Source of the DNA: Isoperla grammatica
Lineage: Eukaryota > Arthropoda > Insecta > Plecoptera > Perlodidae
Direction: 5' to 3'
Length of the DNA: 64,000 nucleotides
Assembly (NCBI GenBank): GCA_945910005.1
Contig: OX246748.1
Span: 11,895,051 to 11,959,050, forward strand
Under the pieces are notes generated by a model. The model saw only the letters and a program-made list of their open reading frames with translations, ran no database searches and was not told the DNA's origin. This document shows positions 34,401-46,812 of the stretch, piece by piece. Every line of letters begins with the position of its first letter. Position 1 is the stretch's first letter. The position numbers were made by a program, and so were the translations under genes.

Positions 34401-37400
34401 TTGGCTCACTCACAGGTATATCAACTAAGAACACTCACTCACAAATGTTAAACACAACTATTCGGACATTTCCGTATGTATCTCTTCGAATCACTCAAGA
34501 ACTTACAATCGATAAAACGACACAAAACATATCCGCATTACACGAATATAACGCATCAGACAAAGTTTGTCTAATTGCTTAGTTGGCAACTATATCGTAA
34601 ATCACCTCTACGTTTTATTAGATAAGACATAAAAGTGACGTAACAACATTAACTGAACACAGAACCTCACAAGTCACAAGTAAGCTGAAAGCCACCGTCA
34701 AAGTCACAGTATAATGATATATAGACAGAGTTGCAACGTATGCCCGCTAGGAGTGAAGCACGACATTAGCGAACCTGGTGGTCGCACGCCGAAACACTCA
34801 ATGTTTAAATCACCCGCTTAGCCCGCTATCTAGCGGCGGCAGACAGGAGGCAACCGTCGGCGACATTCCAAATAAAAACAAAAGAATTGTTAAATTGATT
34901 TTCAGATTGAGCTATCACCAAATTGGACGCCATAAGGTTAACTAACATTGCTGAATAACTAATCAATGTGTTGTATACATAAAAACAACGAACTTTATGT
35001 AGCCACTCTCCTATTGGTTGACTACAAAACATGCGCGCGCATATAAACTCAACACAAGTAACATTTCGTGCACAAATTTCTATAACCTTATACTGTGCTA
35101 AAATCAACGGAAAGAAATACATTAAATTTTCACAGAATTGTGTATATCAAGCCTATATTCATATAAACATTATATCAACCACAGTTAAAATAAGAAAAAG
35201 AATGAGTGGCGAAACAAATTTCCACACACCATAATAGAGCACTAAACCGTAGAAGTTTGCCATATTCCAGTGAAAACGTAACCCTTCTGTATCTTACTAT
35301 CGCGATGAGGTAGTCGCTTAAGGTAAAATCAATGTTAATTGTTATTTCCAGTGGCCAGACCGTTAGTAAACATTATATATTATATTATTAATTAATTCTA
35401 AGTGCATCTTTATGTAAAATTATAATACTGTTTGTATCAGCAGAGTGGTTTCCAAGCCGCCTACCTAAGGAATGGTTACCTGGAGAAGCCCACACACATT
35501 GGACAATACAACATATATAAGAATACATGTAACTACACAAATAATAATATGCTAAATGCTTAGAATTTCTTCCCGTTTTTCTATACAGCCCGTTTACAAT
35601 AAATTGATTGAGCTAAAGTAAGATGACGGTAGTGAACTTATGTAAATAAATAAAAAAAAACGATCATAAATGCCTAGAGTAAGTTAATTACAGCATAATA
35701 TATAAACATATAGGAATATATGGTTTCCTGTCTAATTGTGGAATATGTTTTTTGTGTGTCAGTGTATAAAACCAAAATTCTCTCGAAAACATTAAACTAA
35801 AATGATGTGTTTGTTGTTTTAATTGCGACATGACATGAAACAATGTTGTAAATTGTTTTATTATTACTACATGGTATGTGTTACATTATTTAAATAACTT
35901 GTATTGTATGGACAAAAAAATGTTACCTTGTTTTCTTTGATGACGCATTTCAAAAAAAAATTTAAATCTATTTAAAAGTCATATTGCATTAAATTAACGT
36001 TATCTAAAATTGATTATAGGCCTACAATCCTGCTCAAATATTTTTAATTGTGTTATTGCTATGTTCTTTTTTTAACTTTCCCATGTATATGATGTCAAAT
36101 TGCATGTAAATATTTATTGATACGATATAATGTTTAAGTTGAGGTTTTAATTTCCTGAAAATATCAATGCTCTGTCATTTTCTCTCTGGGCTTAGTTCTA
36201 AAACATTTTATCACTCTCCACGTCTCCATGTCGCGTTTTTCATGTGATGTACAGTACTACAGAATGTAACACGTCGGTGGAAAAAATTTGTCACCTGCAT
36301 ATCTCATGTCTTTTTTGATGTAACACCCTCTTGCTTTGCCACTGCGACAGCATTAATGTCCAGCAAAATAATACATAGCAGCACATACATCCACCACCGT
36401 ACATATACAGTTTCTATGGTCTAAAAGACTTTACGATAGGAACAATTAATTATTGTAAAAAAAAAACATTCGTTTTTAGAGTCAAAACGTGTTATTTTTA
36501 TGTTTACGCTCTAAAAAATCACGGTGACAACGGGTTGATGTTTTTCGTACGTGTATTATTATTATTATAGCGAGCAAAAAACAGTTGAGTAAACCACGTT
36601 TAAGCTGTGCATTTCATACTTATAATAATAAATAATAAAATAATAATAATACTAATAATAATAATTACTATGAATTATTATAGTCTTTAGATATTTATTA
36701 TATAAAATTAAACTTTTCCCTTCGCCATCTTGTAAAATTACGCCATCTTGTAACTACAAAACAGGTGATCACAACACGGCTTCCATTTAAGAAAAAAAAC
36801 ATAACAATTTAGACGTCTTTAATTCGAAAATTTGTTGATTTATGCATTGTGTGTGAATTAATCGATGAGTTAGTATAATAATTCCTTTAAAAGAAAACAT
36901 TTTTCAAGTAGAAAAAGTAGCAAATTGTATTTATTTTTTTTTCAAGTCGTTTTTCAATTATAAAATCTAAAAAAATGTGTAAAAAATACGCTTAGATAAA
37001 TGCACGCTGTTTTTTGTATAGATATTATGCAAATCACAATATATATAAATCATCCACTGATGGACCTTGTGTATTGTACTATTTGTGTAATGCACAGTGA
37101 GGCTTTTAGGCAGCCTATCTACTACACACTAACTAAAGTAAAATCAATGTTACTCGAGCGTGTCTACAAAACACGAGGTGTCCAAGATCTTTGGCTTGGG
37201 CTTTGGTGTGCATCAAGGAGATTGTTTCTTGCTTTCCACGTTCTTTGCTCTCACTTGATAATGACCATTCTGTAATTTATGTTTTGTAAAAATTTTAATA
37301 TTATTAACTGTATTGTTAGTATAATGGATGGTATTTATCTGAAGAAGTTAAAAATAACAACATAACACATAAGTTTGAAGAACATAATATGTTTGAAGAA

Positions 37401-39799
37401 TTAAAAAAAATCATTACAACATTAATGGACTGTCTGTCATGGATTTGCTTGATTTTAATTAAGTTCTATTTAATGAAGCTTACCAATTATTTTGGATAGA
37501 GAATAACAAACAAGTTATGAAAAAGAAAAAGAAATGCAATTTTTAGAATTCGAAAATGATTTTTGTATTATGAAACTGACTTCAAAATTCTAAATAAATA
37601 TTTTTTCCTTCGCATTGTCGTATGAAACTGAATTCAAAATTCGTGGAAAGTAAAAGTGAAACACCCCCACACCTGCCCGAGCCCCAGTCGTGTTGGTTGG
37701 CACGACCGAGGCCTAATTCTGTCAAACTATGTGCTATGTCTGATGCCTTGTAAACGTTTTATACACTTTTGCATATTTAAATTTTCATTTCCCTAGTTGC
37801 TGTTGTTGTCAAACCAACTTATTGTTAATATTGTTGTATAATCATAAATAATACTATCGTAAGCCTCTTCGTGTGCGAATACAAACAAATGTAGATTCAT
37901 TTTTGTATAATTTCCTTGTGGAATTGTTAAATATATACTATTTAAATAGATAAAAGGTGGAGTCAATGTTTTTGTTAGACATAGTTTATCGTGTAGATAC
38001 CCCGTAGGCCTAATAAAGCTAAAATATTACTTGTTGTACAATATGTATGTTATAACATTTTAGTACTGTTGTAGAAATAAACTGCTTGTAAGGACGTTTG
38101 TAGTTGTTTTGTCTCCATCATTCTCCTTTATATCCCAGAGAAAATTGTATTGGAAACAATTGAGCTCGGAATGGTGCTTGAGATAGGAAGTGGCAGAATG
38201 AAGTAAAAAAAAAAAAAAAACTATATACTGTGACATTTCGGAAAACTGGCTTTAGTAGACAACGCCAATTTGGTGTATCTTAGAGTGAAATATTTATTTT
38301 GATACAGTCCACTGGTGGTTTTTAGTGCATATCATTCAGCTGTAAGTCGAAGTACATAGTTTGCCAATCTATTCTATAACATCAGTCGGTGCAGATAAAA
38401 AGTTAATAATCATTTGTATGTTTGTGCTTTATTTACGTTTTCCTAAAACGTAATGTGATAAGGTTCATGTCTGAAGAGTAGATCGTGATATTAACCAACA
38501 CCGCATCATTCTAAACTATTGATTAATAAAAGGTACAATAAAATTACATTCTCACATTGTTCAAGCTAATTTTGTGTCGAACAAGATGCATATCTGTATA
38601 GATACGTATTTTTTAGTGTTTTAGGTTTCAGATGCTGAATCGGTGAAGTTGTATATTGTTAAACGCTACAATATGCTAATTTTACAACAAATTTCTTACC
38701 ATTCTTATTGAGATTGCAATAGTTACAATTAAATTGATTTTTAAAATATCTGAGCATTAATTTTCCATTAGAAGGGCCAGAAACACCTTCATATTCAAGG
38801 TTTTGATGAAAAGATAAATATCTGCTGCAACATGCTGCAATTTAAATAATTCTTGCTATATTAATTAGAGAAAACTAATGCTAAGAATACGCACGTCTAC
38901 ATATCTGGCAACACAACAATTCATAGTTCCCACGTGACGTCACAGCGGCCATGATTGCGACACAATTGAGGAGGACCAATCCTAGATAATTAGCAAATAC
39001 CATTCAAATTTAATAAATAAGCCTAATTTAGAATTTAAAAAGTAAACATAATAAAAAAAAAATAAAGAAAACACCACTGATATAAATTTTATTTAAAAAA
39101 GCAGGCTGGATTTTAAAGAATGAAGAAATTATGTGTTCTACCACAACAGCCTTCAATTGTTTCTCCATGGCAACGTCAAAGTTTAATCACAAATGTGACC
39201 GCCACGCGCAATGATGTGACGTACGTGCCACCTATGAATAGAGAGACCGATGGCGCTCCAAGCGGTGCAATATGGCAACACAACTCCCGAGGTAACAAGA
39301 TACCGCCTGTTAATCGCGAACCTGGCGGTGGAAAAGCGCTCATTAATGGGAAACCTAATCGGGCAAACATTAATTGAAACCGACGCTGTAATTGCGCTAT
39401 GGCCTGCTTAAGCTTCAATTTCATGTTGACGAGAGAATTTAAGCTTAGCGTTTGTTAATGTAACATGTTGTCATGCAAGCTATGGATCAGTTTGAAACAG
39501 TTCCATATCCTTCTTCATCTTTACATATCAATTAAATGCAACTCATTAACATATTGCACAAATTATAACTAAGTTCCAGAATTTGTTGGATTATTAATCT
39601 CGCTCATCCAATTCAGTAATCCAAGTGTTCGAATATTCATACTGAATGTTACAGAATCAATCCCAAGCTAATCACACTCTCATCCAACTCAACCTTTTTT
39701 AACCGAGATTTCCCAAATTAGTTGTGGCGCGAATTTGAATTGAATAACATTGAACTGTTCGTTATATCTATTTCGGAGGCTTTCACGGCCGGAGTCAAC
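31421..39799. other. Long AT-rich stretch, UTR, intron or intergenic
   Basis: No exon met the splice-plus-frame test. It may contain a long 3' UTR of the preceding exon or intron sequence. Contents: CA-rich tract 32973-33010, scattered ATA/TTA triplets at 36555-36665, poly-A at 38204-38220, and a regulatory-looking patch at 38930-39430. Confidence 0.4.
38930..39430. promoter_or_regulatory. Candidate regulatory island
   Basis: CACGTGACGTCAC at 38932-38944 combines an E-box and a CREB/ATF site. An RFX X-box-like TTTCTCCATGGCAAC lies near 39161. Homeodomain-type TAATCG, TTAATGG and ATTAATTG follow. Frames are open on both strands (39120-39377 plus; 39176-39424 minus) without splice support, as expected for unusual base composition. 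Confidence 0.3.
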
Positions 39800-39936
39800 T
39801 ATACTATCGTGGTTTTCCGGGTACAACCGTGTCAAAAGGTGCAACCAATCCAAGAAGCCCATTGCAATATGGGCGAAACGTTGGATTGGTTCCACCTTTT
39901 GACACGGTTGTATACCCGGAAAACCACGATAGTATA
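39800..39936. mobile_element. Foldback element
   Basis: The arms of about 50 bp, TATACTATCGTGGTTTTCCG and CGGAAAACCACGATAGTATA, continue through ACAACCGTGTCAAAAGGTG and CCAATCCA. The loop is about 30 bp. Frames over it on both strands are shadows. Confidence 0.8.
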
Positions 39937-40312
39937 TGTTCGTTATATGTTTGATATTTTCTTGTATGGTAAACCAATATTATAATTGAAGGGTTATTCG
40001 CCAACCACTGAATGAGAATAGACAATGATTCTGACAAAGAAATGCGCATTCCTACGAATGTAATTTCAAAATAAAAATTTGCCTCTATTTACGAAGGAAA
40101 ACAAATTCCATTAGTGTCCTTATTATGTTACGTCATCAAATACATACTGACGTCACGGCAGGTAATCTGAAATTACTTGAAATAGTTGTAAGATGAATTC
40201 TGGAGCGCAACTTATTGCAATATTGGTCTGACTATTCTATTTGTCTTCCACATACCCTTCAATAGACCACGAAACAAATTAAATAGAACCCCGGGTATGA
40301 TAACCATCACGA

Positions 40313-40468
40313 CTCTCTAAACCTTTATATTATACAATACACAACAATTAAAAATTGTGATATCAAAATAAATACATGATAATCTTGTACGCGTTAAAAA
40401 AATGTATAAAACATTTTAATACTAATTTTTAATTGTTGTGTATTGTTGTACAAGACGATTTAGAAGAC
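40313..40468. mobile_element. Foldback/MITE, family D
   Basis: Inner arms ACAATACACAACAATTAAAA and TTTTAATTGTTGTGTATTGT. Outer ends TCTCTAAACC and GATTTAGAAGA are more diverged. Same family as 14705-14852. Confidence 0.6.
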
Positions 40469-40702
40469 CGCACAGTGAGAATCACACTAAGGGTTGTATA
40501 TTATATTTTAAACTGATATAGTAAGTCTTTATTATTCCTTTATGGAACATAAATAGCCAAGCTAAACGATTCCCACATTCAATAAACTTGTCCATACAGT
40601 TTTTTCAGTTTTCTCTTCCAAGTTCTTCATTATTTGTCACTCTAACGACCAAAAACGAAAGTTATTAATTTGAAAAGTTTATAAATCGTTAAATATGTTG
40701 TG

Positions 40703-40898
40703 TTAATTCACTTTAATGGTCACAACGTCACAAGCAAATGTGCTGGCATCATATCTGTAAAAACTCAGAAGAGACCGTCGCTCCACTCGATCTATTTCAA
40801 CGGAATTCGTCGTGGGACTCTCCGATACCTGCTTGCTGTTCTCCTGCTGCGTGGAGTGGGACCAGCCCTGCTGGAAATGCATACCCTGAGAACGCCTG
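40703..40898 (-). CDS. Exon-like island, minus strand
   Basis: The minus frame after TTGGCAG reads RSQGMHFQQGWSHSTQQENS, KQVSESPTTNSVEIDRVERR and on to TAA at 40703. An in-frame CAG|GTATCG could act as a donor after residue 22. The block is GC-richer than its flank, but the opposite strand is also open, so this may be only compositional. No family recognised. Confidence 0.22.
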
Positions 40899-40933
40899 CC
40901 AACAGATTAGCTGATAGTATCACCACAGTATAA

Positions 40934-41829
40934 AAATCTATGCAGTAAGGAAACTACCAATTATCTTGCTGCTAGCACATGCCCAGAAAATCGATAAAGT
41001 AGTACTACTACAACTTAAGGTAGTTTTTTTTTATAATGGTAAACAATGTAGGTCAAGTATTTCACCACTACGCTGCGCTAGTGTCGCAGGGACGCAGCTG
41101 TCAGGAAGTTGTTCAAAGTTTCGTTACTGTATACATTAATATACTGTGGTATCCTTACAATACCGGATGAAGAGAACGAGAAGCAACTATGATAGGTTAG
41201 TATTTGTCACATACATACACACTATTTCATAATCTATGATAAGACATTTCAGCGAGTTAAGGTTCTAAGTTTAAACTGTTTTAAAACGAGTGCCCACGAT
41301 TTATCTGAATTGGCCAACGCTTTTAGTCCAACTTCTTAAAAAAAAAACTTATTTTCGGAGTAATATTTGGAGTTTTATCAACTTTTATATATTTATGTAT
41401 GCTTAAATAATTACATATATGTAATTAAGATATTATCTTATGATCTGATGTGTAGGTTAACGTAACAAAAGAAATCATGTTGTCTACAAAGTTGGTGGGT
41501 TTTAGGAGAATCTGTAAAAGTTGGCCAACCCACTAACCAACCCTATCTTGCAGTGCAATTTAGAAACAAGTTGGCCAACTGAGATCATTCGTGTGCATCC
41601 GTCTTTAACTGAGTTCACTTTATTCAGCTGTTTGAAGTAGCGTAGATCCCATCCCATTCATTCTTTTTTGGTCCAGCCAGATTTCCTCATTCTTCTACAA
41701 AACAATTACATGCATAGGCCCCATTTAGCAGTAGGGGTTGCTCAAGCTCGACCTTACTGGGTTTCGGAGAACAAACTAAACCAATATCATATATCTTCCC
41801 ACCCGTGATGAATAACGATTTATAACTAA
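40934..41829. other. No gene recognised
   Basis: AT-rich; no supported exon or repeat family. Confidence 0.4.
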
Positions 41830-41968
41830 GGCCTGGTTTTTCAATCGGGTAACGAATCATTAACGAGGTCATTAGCTGACGGTCCGTAATCTGTAACCCA
41901 ACATATCCCTTGTAGATAACGGACCGTCAGCTAACGGCCCCGTTAATGACCGATTGAAAAACCGGGCA
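41830..41968. mobile_element. PIF/Harbinger-like MITE
   Basis: Terminal inverted repeats GGCCTGGTTTTTCAATCGG and CCGATTGAAAAACCGGGCA, then GACGGTCCGT pairing with ACGGACCGTC. Flanked by TAA at 41827-41829 and 41969-41971, a three-base TWA duplication typical of PIF/Harbinger. 139 bp, non-autonomous. Confidence 0.7.
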
Positions 41969-42148
41969 TAAGTATTAAAAAGGTTCTTATCAGAAAGAAA
42001 AAGTAGGAAAAAATTAATGATAAAGCATATTATTTTATGTTAGTTGCTCAACAATTATTTCTCTTAGGGAATTATGATGTAAGTGATTTTTAACTCAAGG
42101 CAACAAGAAGGAGTAAATCAGAAAGAATCGTGGCCATGAAGAGGCATG

Positions 42149-42195
42149 ATTCAATTCAATTCAATTTATATTTATTTTATTCTTTTCAAATATAC
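42149..42195 (-). mobile_element. Non-LTR retrotransposon 3' end
   Basis: Read on the minus strand: an AT-rich stretch with GAATAAAATAAAT, then AATTG repeats. Tandem 5-mers after an AATAAA-like signal mark the tail of a truncated copy. Confidence 0.45.
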
Positions 42196-42410
42196 AATAC
42201 AAAACCTAAAATACATGCAATTATTAGTGAAATGAAGCCCACATAGGGTGAAACTCCGCGTGTGTGGGCTAAATAAAAGATAATGATAATAACAATATCA
42301 ATAGTCCAAACATGACAATAATACTCGTACATATTCGACATGAGAGTATAGGAAATAGTTGTAACAATTTGTCCCTGGGTAAGTTCCCTGCGAAACATAA
42401 TTATATAAAA

Positions 42411-42677
42411 CCGATAGAGGTGGCTCAGCAGTAAGACGCGATAGGCTCTAATTCGGGAGGTCGCCAGTTCAATTCCGGCCACCGGTAGTCCTGACTGAAG
42501 GTTTTCTCCGAGGTTTTCCTCAGTCATAAAGGCGAATGCTGGGATTGAGTCCTACTAATAGTCTCGGACATTCCTTCTCAGCTATCCAAACACCCTAACA
42601 TACCTAGTTAATTACCTGAAGAGGGGCACATCAGGTAAAGTTGGTGTGCACCCTATAACGGGTATTCCTACGAAACA
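42411..42677 (+). mobile_element. tRNA-headed SINE, full-length reference copy
   Basis: Head: A-box TGGCTCAGCAG and B-box GTTCAATTCC. Then CACCGGTAGTCCTGACTGAA, GGTTTTCCTCAGTCATAAAG, GATTGAGTCCTACTAATAG, CTATCCAAACACCCTAACAT, ACCTGAAGAGGGGCACATCA, GTGTGCACCCTATAACGGGT and ATTCCTACGAAA. Pol III-type internal promoter implied by the boxes. The head is not a functional tRNA gene because the cloverleaf is incomplete. Confidence 0.85.
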
Positions 42678-42740
42678 TTGAAAGTTGAAAGTTGAAAGTT
42701 TTATTGTTGTCAAACAGGTTATACAATACATTTCAAATAT
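42678..42740 (-). mobile_element. Non-LTR retrotransposon 3' end
   Basis: On the minus strand, CAATAAAACTTTCAACTTTC: an AATAAA signal then tandem AACTTTC units. It abuts the 3' end of the SINE. Confidence 0.5.
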
Positions 42741-42850
42741 AAAGTTAATTGGTTCCTAAAAGGAGTTTTTAGTGAGTGCATGAGGCACTCGCAGGTTATT
42801 AATTATTATTACATAAAATGACAACGAAAACACGGTAACTATGACATGTC

Positions 42851-43076
42851 ATAGAGGTGTCTCAGAGGTTCGATTCTGGGTCCAGTAGTCCTGACTGAAA
42901 GTTTTTTCCGAGGTTTTCCTCAGTCATAAAGACGAATGCTGGGATTAAGTCCTACTAATAGTCCCCGGACATTCCTTCTCAGCTATCCAAACTTCCTAAT
43001 AACCTAGTTAGTCACCTGAAGAGGGGCACATCATGTAACGCTGATGTGAACCCTAGAACGGGTATTCCTACGAAAC
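42851..43076 (+). mobile_element. SINE with deletion in the tRNA head
   Basis: Keeps the B-box GGTTCGATTC and the whole body and tail but lacks the middle of the head. It is flanked by similar 32-bp stretches (ATTACATAAAATGACAACG at 42808 and ATTACATAAGATGACAACG at 43081), longer than a normal SINE target duplication. Confidence 0.75.
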
Positions 43077-43293
43077 ATAATTACATAAGATGACAACGCC
43101 AACACGATAACAACGGCATGTTATTGTGTGTTGTCTCCCTCCCCTCATACCCCTCTTGTACGCACCCCCTCCCCTCCCTAGCTAGACTATCTGACATGGC
43201 AATCGTTCACTGATAACTCCAATATGAGTTGTCAACATCTTGAAACAGTTAAGCCAAAATGTATTCTAGTGCGTGTGTTTGTTTATCATATAG

Positions 43294-43320
43294 ACAACAG
43301 GCGGCATCGGAAAACAACAG
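43294..43320 (+). CDS. Candidate 27-nt microexon
   Basis: GTTTATCATATAG| precedes 27 nt coding TTGGIGKQQ in phase 0, followed by the good donor CAG|GTAAGC. Symmetrical microexons of this size are common in neural genes. It lies between the two plus-strand terminal exons at 31181 and 49662. Chance occurrence is quite possible for so short a segment. Confidence 0.22.
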
Positions 43321-43589
43321 GTAAGCTGTCATCTTTATCTCTTCAAAATCATCAGTAATTAATAGTTTTAATAGTCGTCAATACTAGTTTCAACGTAACT
43401 AGTCTCACGCCAACCTCAGATCTGTTTGTATCATGCAATTACCCAGTAACGGTTAAAATATTCCACATTTTATTATGTACTTTTTTTTTAGTTCTTGCGA
43501 AACTACAATTCTCGCATTACTTATTCTCAGGATATTACTTAAAAAAAATCGTTAAATTTAGCATAGTTGTTTTTGTATATAAAAGTGCG

Positions 43590-43930
43590 GATATAATGTG
43601 GGGGGGGGGGGTATCGCATGGTCCGGTGTACTACCTGCAGGGTACAAACAGTGACGCGTCGCCCCCCCCCCCCCCCCCCGCCTCCTCCCTAGAGTGTAGA
43701 CCCGACCAGCCTCGTCGGCTCGGTCGAGCAGTCGGTCGGTCGAGCACTCACTCGTAACATGGATCAGATTGGGACACGTTTTACCACTCTAAAATAATCA
43801 TCGGACAAATATTTGCCATTCGGCTCGAATCGTCAATATAACCAGAGCCCGCCCGATACACGACGGTCGATAATAGACGTGTTGTCTTCGTGGGTTCGTG
43901 GGGGGGGGGGGGGGGGGGGGGGTTGTACGT
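43590..43930. repeat. G/C homopolymer cluster
   Basis: G run at 43600-43611, C run of 18 at 43662-43679 and G run of 23 at 43900-43922. Between them lie GC-rich GTCGGTCGGTCGAG repeats. No frame supported. Confidence 0.8.
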
Positions 43931-44027
43931 TGAGGGAGGAGCGAGCAGTCTACTGACCTATCATGATACGTCTTTAACTAACCTCACATAATCTTTTATT
44001 ACTTAACACTAACTAATCATTGTCTAA

Positions 44028-44160
44028 GGGCCGGTCTTACAATCTCCTATTAGAAAGTTATTTGTAGCAATTAAGCTATTTGGAGGATTTCAAGGGTTTT
44101 GATTGGTGGTTGCCATGGAGAAAACAAGCTATTAGACGAATAACATTGTAAGGCTGGACC
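44028..44160. mobile_element. MITE with GGGCCGG termini
   Basis: The ends GGGCCGGTCTTACAAT and ATTGTAAGGCTGGACC are inverted, and CTATTAGA recurs near both ends. The flanks TAA and TTA could be a diverged TWA duplication. It carries GGTTGCCATGGAGAAAAC, an RFX X-box-like motif. Confidence 0.55.
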
Positions 44161-44163
44161 TTA

Positions 44164-45563
44164 CCTAAATTTAACTAACCTTACTCTTACCTGACCTATA
44201 CTAATAACATAACTTAAACTAGTACCTTACTTAACCTTACCAAACATAACTTAACCGCTCTTTAAGAGTCTGCGGCAGCAAAGAGTGAGAATGTAACGGT
44301 TTTCTGTTCGTATCATTAAAATGATTTTTAAAATCGAATTCGTGGGAAGAGATACAAGACAGATATCAGGATCTATAGGTAATGAAAACAAATAGATGCC
44401 CAACTCAATACGTCCGGATAAAATACGATACTACAATAATATTTAATAGTATTCGTTTTCGTAATCTAGACCCTTATAATAGCTGTTTTGAGTATCTTTC
44501 CACAATTTCTATTATAAAAGTGGTACGAACTCGTAATTCACATTACCTTACATAACCTTAATAATCTATCCAAACAGTATCTACTTAGCACACTTTACCT
44601 ATAACCTATCAATATCACAAGGAAGATGCATCTTCCTATGTTTTGACGTTATTCCAGTCAAGCCCTGTACACACGATGTGGCCGACGTATTTCAGTAGAC
44701 ACTGATTGATGAAATAATAGTATCTACACGACATGTAAACTGTGTATCTATCTTCTTTCTGTTACCATGACGACTCGGGTAAGAAAAGGAATTTGCCTTC
44801 CAGCTTTTAAAATGCGATTTCCCTGTAATTCCCCACGAGTTGTATTTCACTTCCATTTTGAGCCATGAGGACTTTCTGTGACGTATATACAGCGAGACTT
44901 GAGATGGGTTTACATAAAAACATAAAAACTATGGAATAGAAATGTAGAAATTAGTGTAGAGAAGAGAAGTTCCATTAATGTTGTGAGTAGTTTCATAGAA
45001 TAGAACTATATTATGGGGATTATTAAAAGAAAATTGGAAATTGTGTTCTGTGGTATATATAAAAATTGTGACCACCAAGACAAAAACGAGAAGGGATTTA
45101 AAATTTAATTTGCTGTGAGATGAGAATTTTTTAAATTGTGTTTTGTGCTTGGATTCTAAGAAACAGAACAACATTACAAACTGATCAAATAAAATCACTA
45201 TTTTTTTTTTCATACATATATACGTATTTTAATTTGTCCCTTGAGGATGAAAGATGCAATTCTCTGGAAACTTAGGGTAAATAAATATTATTTTTAATAT
45301 AAACGTGGTACTTGACCGTAAAATAATTCAATACATAAAAATGGACCATGAAAATTTACTTCAATACATATAATATGTACTCAAATAAGTAAAATAGAAC
45401 TTTGCAATGTTAGAGACAGATAATTTTCAGAATCATTCTTTGTTGGGTAAATTCACGTCAAATTGAATGAAATAACATGTAATTTGAACAAGATCCTTTC
45501 TTAGAACCAGCTAATAATATTAGAAGTAAGGTTTCTTTTGCTAGTTGCTTTGAATTCGTTGGG
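44164..45563. other. No gene recognised
   Basis: AT-rich with irregular TTAACCTTAC-like words at 44164-44250 and 44540-44580. The open minus frame 44929-45213 is Phe/Ile/Asn-rich without support. Confidence 0.4.
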
Positions 45564-45606
45564 CTTCTTCTTCTTCTTCTTCTTCTTCTTCTTCTTCTTC
45601 TTCTTC
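45564..45606. repeat. (TTC)n microsatellite
   Basis: About 14 uninterrupted TTC/CTT units. Confidence 0.95.
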
Positions 45607-46011
45607 ATAATAACAATTTGCTAATGTTCCCACGTTGATATACAGTAAACACGTAATTTTCTCAGACAGCGAGATTCGTGGAATCTTCTCTCGTTAAGAG
45701 AAAAGAAAATAGTAAGACTCTAACGGATTTCTGAGCACCGACGAGAACTTTCAGGGAGATTATTATTGCTACAATATAAGCTTCTCTTAAAGCTCGATAA
45801 TTATTCAAAGTTGAGAAACAGTAAGGGTAAGTTGGGGAAACACATACGCACACGCACACGCACACGCACTGTGAAAATTGATACCAAAATTACGCCCTGT
45901 TAAACAGATAATGAAAACATAATTTTTTTTTTTATTTTAATTGTTTAGTACATTTAATAAAATATATCCTATTCGGTTATAAAACTGATTTAAAAATAAG
46001 GACTTTAAATC

Positions 46012-46060
46012 AATTTAATTCAATTCAATTCAATTTATTATACATTTACAGGTACATATT
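46012..46060 (-). mobile_element. Non-LTR retrotransposon 3' end
   Basis: On the minus strand, ATGTATAATAAATTGAATTG and more AATTG units: the same tail design as at 42149-42195. The body extends to higher coordinates but has no clear frame. Confidence 0.5.
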
Positions 46061-46790
46061 ATTTCCAAATATTTTATCATTTAATCAAGGCAACCACATA
46101 AGTAAAGAATCCTTGTTCGTGGTTGCCCTGTTACAAGTTTAGTCTTTAACATTTAATTGATAAAAAATAAACAATTTATACTTAAAACTAATCCTACTTA
46201 CTACTAGTAGAAGCAATGTTATTTTATTGAAAATGTTAGCTTTGACAGCGCTATGGTATGAAAATATTGCTATGGATACCAATTTGTGCTGACATAATTT
46301 AAAAAAATATAACATTCATAATACATCTAAACAATATAGATAGACTATACCGTAAACTACGCAATGTAAGAAGTGTGTACATCAAGTTTAAAATGTGTTA
46401 ACCAAGGTTTTAAGTTGTACACAGCAAAACAATAAGCATTGTAAACGGCATTTATATGCATTTTCTTCAAACCAAACTTAATTAAAAGGTTTAGTAGTTT
46501 GGTTATAATTTGGATTAAAAAGTACACTCACCCATTAATTTATAAGCGTAAAATAAGCTAAGTGTAAATAGTGTATAAAATACATTAAATACAAAATAAT
46601 TAAACCAAGTTTTAAATTGTCCACGGGAAAACAACAAAACATTTATATATCCTTAAAAACAAATTTGATTGGTCTAGCTAGGTCGCTTTTATGGCTGCCA
46701 TGTTTTGAGCGAGCTCGTCGAAAATACCGTTGCGTGCGTCTGACCTTACCACGCGATGGTAATCTCATTGCAGTGCCGTGAATCAGAGTC
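46061..46790. other. No gene recognised
   Basis: AT-rich. Two copies of a related word (ACCAAGGTTTTAAGTTGT-CACRG-AAAACAA, 46400 and 46604) suggest a diverged repeat of about 200 bp. Confidence 0.35.
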
Positions 46791-46812
46791 GGGGGGGGGG
46801 GGGGGGGGGGGG
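46791..46812. repeat. Poly-G tract, 22 bp
   Basis: Uninterrupted G. Preceded by a GC-richer patch (46690-46790). Confidence 0.95.

Noticed and set aside
42186..42527. 113-residue minus ORF
   Set aside because: Reads through the SINE in reverse orientation.
44164..44580. Interstitial telomere repeats
   Set aside because: TTAACC/CCTTAC words are irregular and do not form TTAGG tandem units.
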